From Syntrophotaleaceae bacterium (GTDB lineage: Bacteria > Desulfobacterota > Desulfuromonadia > Desulfuromonadales > Syntrophotaleaceae): a stretch of DNA of 27,466 nt. The notes under the pieces were generated by a model, which worked only from the letters and a program-made list of their open reading frames with translations, was not told where the DNA came from and did not search any database. Made by a program: the position numbers and the translations under genes. The stretch spans positions 1-27,466 of the forward strand of contig JAWKQB010000009.1 of assembly GCA_041390365.1 (NCBI GenBank). The letters are read 5' to 3'. Shown here in pieces: positions 24,927 through 27,466 of the stretch. How positions within the stretch are numbered: position 1 is the stretch's first letter; each line of letters begins with the position of its first letter.

Positions 24927-25586
24927 ATGGGAGTGTTGGTATTGAATAGCTTGATCCAGTTTCTGCGCGATTATCCCGGCATGTCGACAGCGCCATGCTC
25001 GGAGACTGGCGTTTGCCTGCGTGGGAAATTTCGATTCAAGGCCAGCGAGTTTGGCGGTGAGGAAATAGATGATTCCTACAAATTGGAAATCGTTGTTTCA
25101 GACAAATTCCCGCAGGCTCTTCCAAAGGTGAAAGAAACTGGTGGCAAGATTCCCCGTGACGGAAATTTTCATGTCAATCCGGACGGAACCCTTTGTCTGG
25201 GGTCACCGCTCAGGCTGTTGAGAAAAGTCCATAGTTCCCCAAGTCTGACCGGCTTTGCCGATAAATGCCTCGTACCGTACCTCTATGCTGTTTCTTACAA
25301 GCTGATGCACGGTGGAGATTTTGTATTTGGCGAGTTGGCTCATGGCGACCAAGGCATCGTGGACGATTATTCCGTAATGCTGGGATTGAAAGAAAGGCAG
25401 CAGGTAACACAAGCCATTCATTTGCTTGGACTGAAAAAGCGGCTTGCTAACAAAAAGCCCTGTCCTTGCGGATGCGGGAAAAGACTCGGGGCTTGCCCGT
25501 TTCACCATAAATTGAATGAGTTTCGCAAAATGGCCCCTGTGTCATGGTTCAAAGCACATGCCTTGAATGACTGGAACCGAATTTAG
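24927..25586 (+). CDS. E2-like CBASS protein with C-terminal Cys cluster
   Basis: The product is about 219 residues. The family features are the short N-terminal helix (L-I-Q-F-L-R-D-Y-P), a beta-rich core with F-P-Q-A-L-P-K-V, and a C-terminal N-P-D-G-T-L-C-L-G with Cys90 as the likely active-site Cys. The C-terminus adds a C-P-C-G-C-G-K-R-L-G-A-C-P-F-H cluster of the SEC-C/zinc type. CBASS E2-like proteins without an E1 define the type II-short systems and regulate the CD-NTase. The start is uncertain: ATG 24927 is chosen. An upstream ATG (24894) overlaps the previous gene, and a TTG at 24942 has a GGGAG site eight bases upstream. No E1 or JAB gene is seen in the window. Confidence 0.8.
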   Translation: MGVLVLNSLIQFLRDYPGMSTAPCSETGVCLRGKFRFKASEFGGEEIDDSYKLEIVVSDKFPQALPKVKETGGKIPRDGNFHVNPDGTLCLGSPLRLLRKVHSSPSLTGFADKCLVPYLYAVSYKLMHGGDFVFGELAHGDQGIVDDYSVMLGLKERQQVTQAIHLLGLKKRLANKKPCPCGCGKRLGACPFHHKLNEFRKMAPVSWFKAHALNDWNRI

Positions 25587-25602
25587 AGTAAGAGAGGATT
25601 AT

Positions 25603-27466
25603 ATGAGTAACTTTCAGATAAATGAAAAGCATCTTTCTCAAATCCCGGCTTTGCAGCTTTTGATTGGCTTGGGATTTGAATTTTTGACACCTGCAGAAGC
25701 ACTCCGCGAAAGGCAGGATAGAACATCCAATGTTTTGCTGGAAAGTATTCTTCGCAACCAGCTCAAAGAGATAAACCGCATTCGTTACAAAGGCAGTGAG
25801 TATCTCTTCAGCGAGGAGAATGTGCAGTCAGCCATTCAAAAGTTGAAAAACATTAAATACGACGGCCTGCTGAAGACCAACGAGGCTATTTACGATTTGA
25901 TCACCCTGGGGACGGCCATGGAGCAGACCATTGAGGGCGACTCAAAAAGTTTCAACATGAACTATATCGACTGGCGTAATCCCGGTCGCAACAAGTTTCA
26001 TGTGACGGTCGAATACAGTGTTGAACGTTCCAGAAGTACAGAGACTGCCCGTCCGGACATCGTTCTTTTCGTTAATGGTATTCCGTTTTGCGTGATTGAG
26101 TGTAAAGCGCCGCAGATTGAAGTGGAACAAGCCGTTTCGCAGTCGATCAGAAATCAGAATGATGACTATATCCCGAAACTCTTCATTTACAGTCAGATGG
26201 TGCTGGCACTGAATAAAAACAGCGCCATGTACGCAACAACGGGAACCGCTGCAAAATTCTGGGGTGTATGGAAAGAGCCTCAGATGGATAACGGTGAGCG
26301 CGAGTTTGAAAAGCTGGCAGCAGTCGTCAACCAACCACTTGCCGAGGATGTTGTTGCCAGAATTTCATCTACCTTTGAGGTTAAGCCGGAAGCATTTACC
26401 GGCACCAGACTGGTGACCGAGCAGGATAAATCTCTGTTCTCACTTTGCCGTCCGGAAAGGCTCTTGGAATTGGCGTGGAAGTTTACGGTGTTTGACGGGG
26501 GGATCAAAAAGGTTGCCCGCTATCAGCAGTATTTCGTCATCAAGTCTACCCTGAACCGGGTTAAGCACTTTGATAGTACCAATTCACGTAAAGGCGGTGT
26601 GATCTGGCACACTCAGGGATCTGGAAAGTCACTGACCATGGTGATGTTGGCCCGTAACCTGGCCTTAGATCCCGAAATTTTGAATCCGCGAATTGTTCTT
26701 GTGACAGACCGTGACGACCTCGACAAGCAGCTTGGGAACACCTTTGCGGCCTGCGGTCTTGAAGCGAACCGGGCAACATCAGGCAGAAACCTGCTGGAGC
26801 TGGTTGCTGAAAAAAAATCAGGGATCATCACAACCCTCATTCACAAGTTCGATAAGGCATATGCGGTAAAGAAATATCAGGATGAATCAGCCGACATTTT
26901 CATTCTGGTGGATGAGAGCCACCGTACCCAGTTCGGTTCCTTTTCCGCTCGGATGAGACAGATGTTTCCCCATGCCTGTTATTTGGGATTTACCGGCACG
27001 CCACTGCTCAAGAAGGAAAAGAACAACTTTACCAAATTCGGTGAACTGGTGGAGCCCCATTATTCCATCACACAGGCCGTTGAAGATGGCGCGGTGGTTC
27101 CGCTTCTGTATGAGGGGCGGCATGTGGAGATGACACAAAATCAGGCGGCTGTTGATCTGTGGTTTGAGCGCCACACACAGGGCTTGACCAAAGAGCAGCA
27201 GGCGGACCTGAAACGGAAATATGCTCGAGCAGAAATGCTGAACAAAGCCGATCAGGTCATCTATATGAGAGCTTTTGACATCAGCGAGCACTTCCGCTCC
27301 AACTGGCAGGGAACAGGATTCAAGGCCCAGCTGGTGGCCCCGAATAAAGCATCTGCGCTCAAGTACAATGCGTACCTGAATGAAATTGGCATTGTCAGTT
27401 CCGAGGTTGTTATCTCGCCGCCGGATATGCGCGAAGGCTATGAAGAGACCGATGATGAAACAACGG
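25603..27466 (+). CDS. hsdR: Type I restriction subunit HsdR (partial, runs off the window)
   Basis: The frame is open from the ATG at 25603, preceded by AGAGAGG, to the end of the window, giving 621 residues so far. An N-terminal nuclease region contains R-P-D-I-V-L-F and C-V-I-E-C-K, a PD-(D/E)xK pattern near residues 150-170. The helicase motor follows: Walker A Q-G-S-G-K-S near residue 338, the D-E-S-H box at 437 and T-G-T-P near 465. HsdR translocates DNA and cuts it when the HsdM/HsdS complex meets an unmethylated site. The 3' end, including the later helicase motifs, lies beyond the window. It is the last part of the split hsd operon. Confidence 0.95.
   Translation, partial: MSNFQINEKHLSQIPALQLLIGLGFEFLTPAEALRERQDRTSNVLLESILRNQLKEINRIRYKGSEYLFSEENVQSAIQKLKNIKYDGLLKTNEAIYDLITLGTAMEQTIEGDSKSFNMNYIDWRNPGRNKFHVTVEYSVERSRSTETARPDIVLFVNGIPFCVIECKAPQIEVEQAVSQSIRNQNDDYIPKLFIYSQMVLALNKNSAMYATTGTAAKFWGVWKEPQMDNGEREFEKLAAVVNQPLAEDVVARISSTFEVKPEAFTGTRLVTEQDKSLFSLCRPERLLELAWKFTVFDGGIKKVARYQQYFVIKSTLNRVKHFDSTNSRKGGVIWHTQGSGKSLTMVMLARNLALDPEILNPRIVLVTDRDDLDKQLGNTFAACGLEANRATSGRNLLELVAEKKSGIITTLIHKFDKAYAVKKYQDESADIFILVDESHRTQFGSFSARMRQMFPHACYLGFTGTPLLKKEKNNFTKFGELVEPHYSITQAVEDGAVVPLLYEGRHVEMTQNQAAVDLWFERHTQGLTKEQQADLKRKYARAEMLNKADQVIYMRAFDISEHFRSNWQGTGFKAQLVAPNKASALKYNAYLNEIGIVSSEVVISPPDMREGYEETDDETT

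Noticed and set aside
1..27466. CRISPR arrays, tRNA or rRNA genes and insertion sequences
   Set aside because: I looked for regularly spaced repeats, cloverleaf-like sequences and transposase genes with inverted ends, and saw none convincing. No integrase is present in the window either.

Overview
The window reads almost entirely on the + strand and has three blocks. Its moderately high GC, tight ATGA gene overlaps, Shine-Dalgarno sites and Gram-negative-type contractile tail parts (PAAR tip, gp25, J and I homologues) point to a prophage or prophage-derived element, plus a defence island, in a Gram-negative bacterium. I cannot name the host from sequence alone.

Block 1 (1-13684) is the baseplate and fibre end of a contractile tail. 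In order it holds the 3' end of a spike-like protein, a small coiled-coil/membrane protein, a PAAR tip, two paralogous Ig-like proteins (the second extended by a carboxypeptidase-regulatory-like and a YfaP-like domain), a coiled-coil protein, gp25, baseplate J, tail protein I, several fibre-region proteins, a 1186-residue DUF4815-type protein and a small coiled-coil protein. It closes with a strong intrinsic terminator. No capsid, packaging, lysis or replication genes lie inside the window, so phage, tailocin and other contractile injection systems cannot be fully separated.

Block 2 (13864-16428) is a four-gene, ATGA-coupled operon: an amidoligase of the glutamine-synthetase/COOH-NH2 ligase fold, an unknown small acidic protein, a class II glutamine amidotransferase with Cys2 as nucleophile, and a gamma-glutamylcyclotransferase/AIG2-like protein. 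Together they could make, feed with ammonia and break amide or gamma-glutamyl linkages. An intrinsic terminator-like hairpin lies inside the last codons of the amidoligase gene.

Block 3 (16461-27466) is a defence island that starts at a near-consensus sigma70 promoter. A type I restriction-modification operon (single-TRD HsdS-like protein, HsdM, full HsdS, then HsdR running off the end) is split by an inserted anti-phage cassette. The cassette holds a DUF2188 protein, a CapV-like patatin phospholipase, a CD-NTase with a C-terminal AGS-C-like sensor domain, an HNH-SAVED nuclease (Cap5-like), a second CD-NTase and an E2-like protein with a C-terminal Cys cluster but no E1. This looks like two CBASS modules, one membrane-attacking and one DNA-degrading, fused in a single translationally coupled operon inside a type I R-M system. 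It is the most interesting feature of the window.
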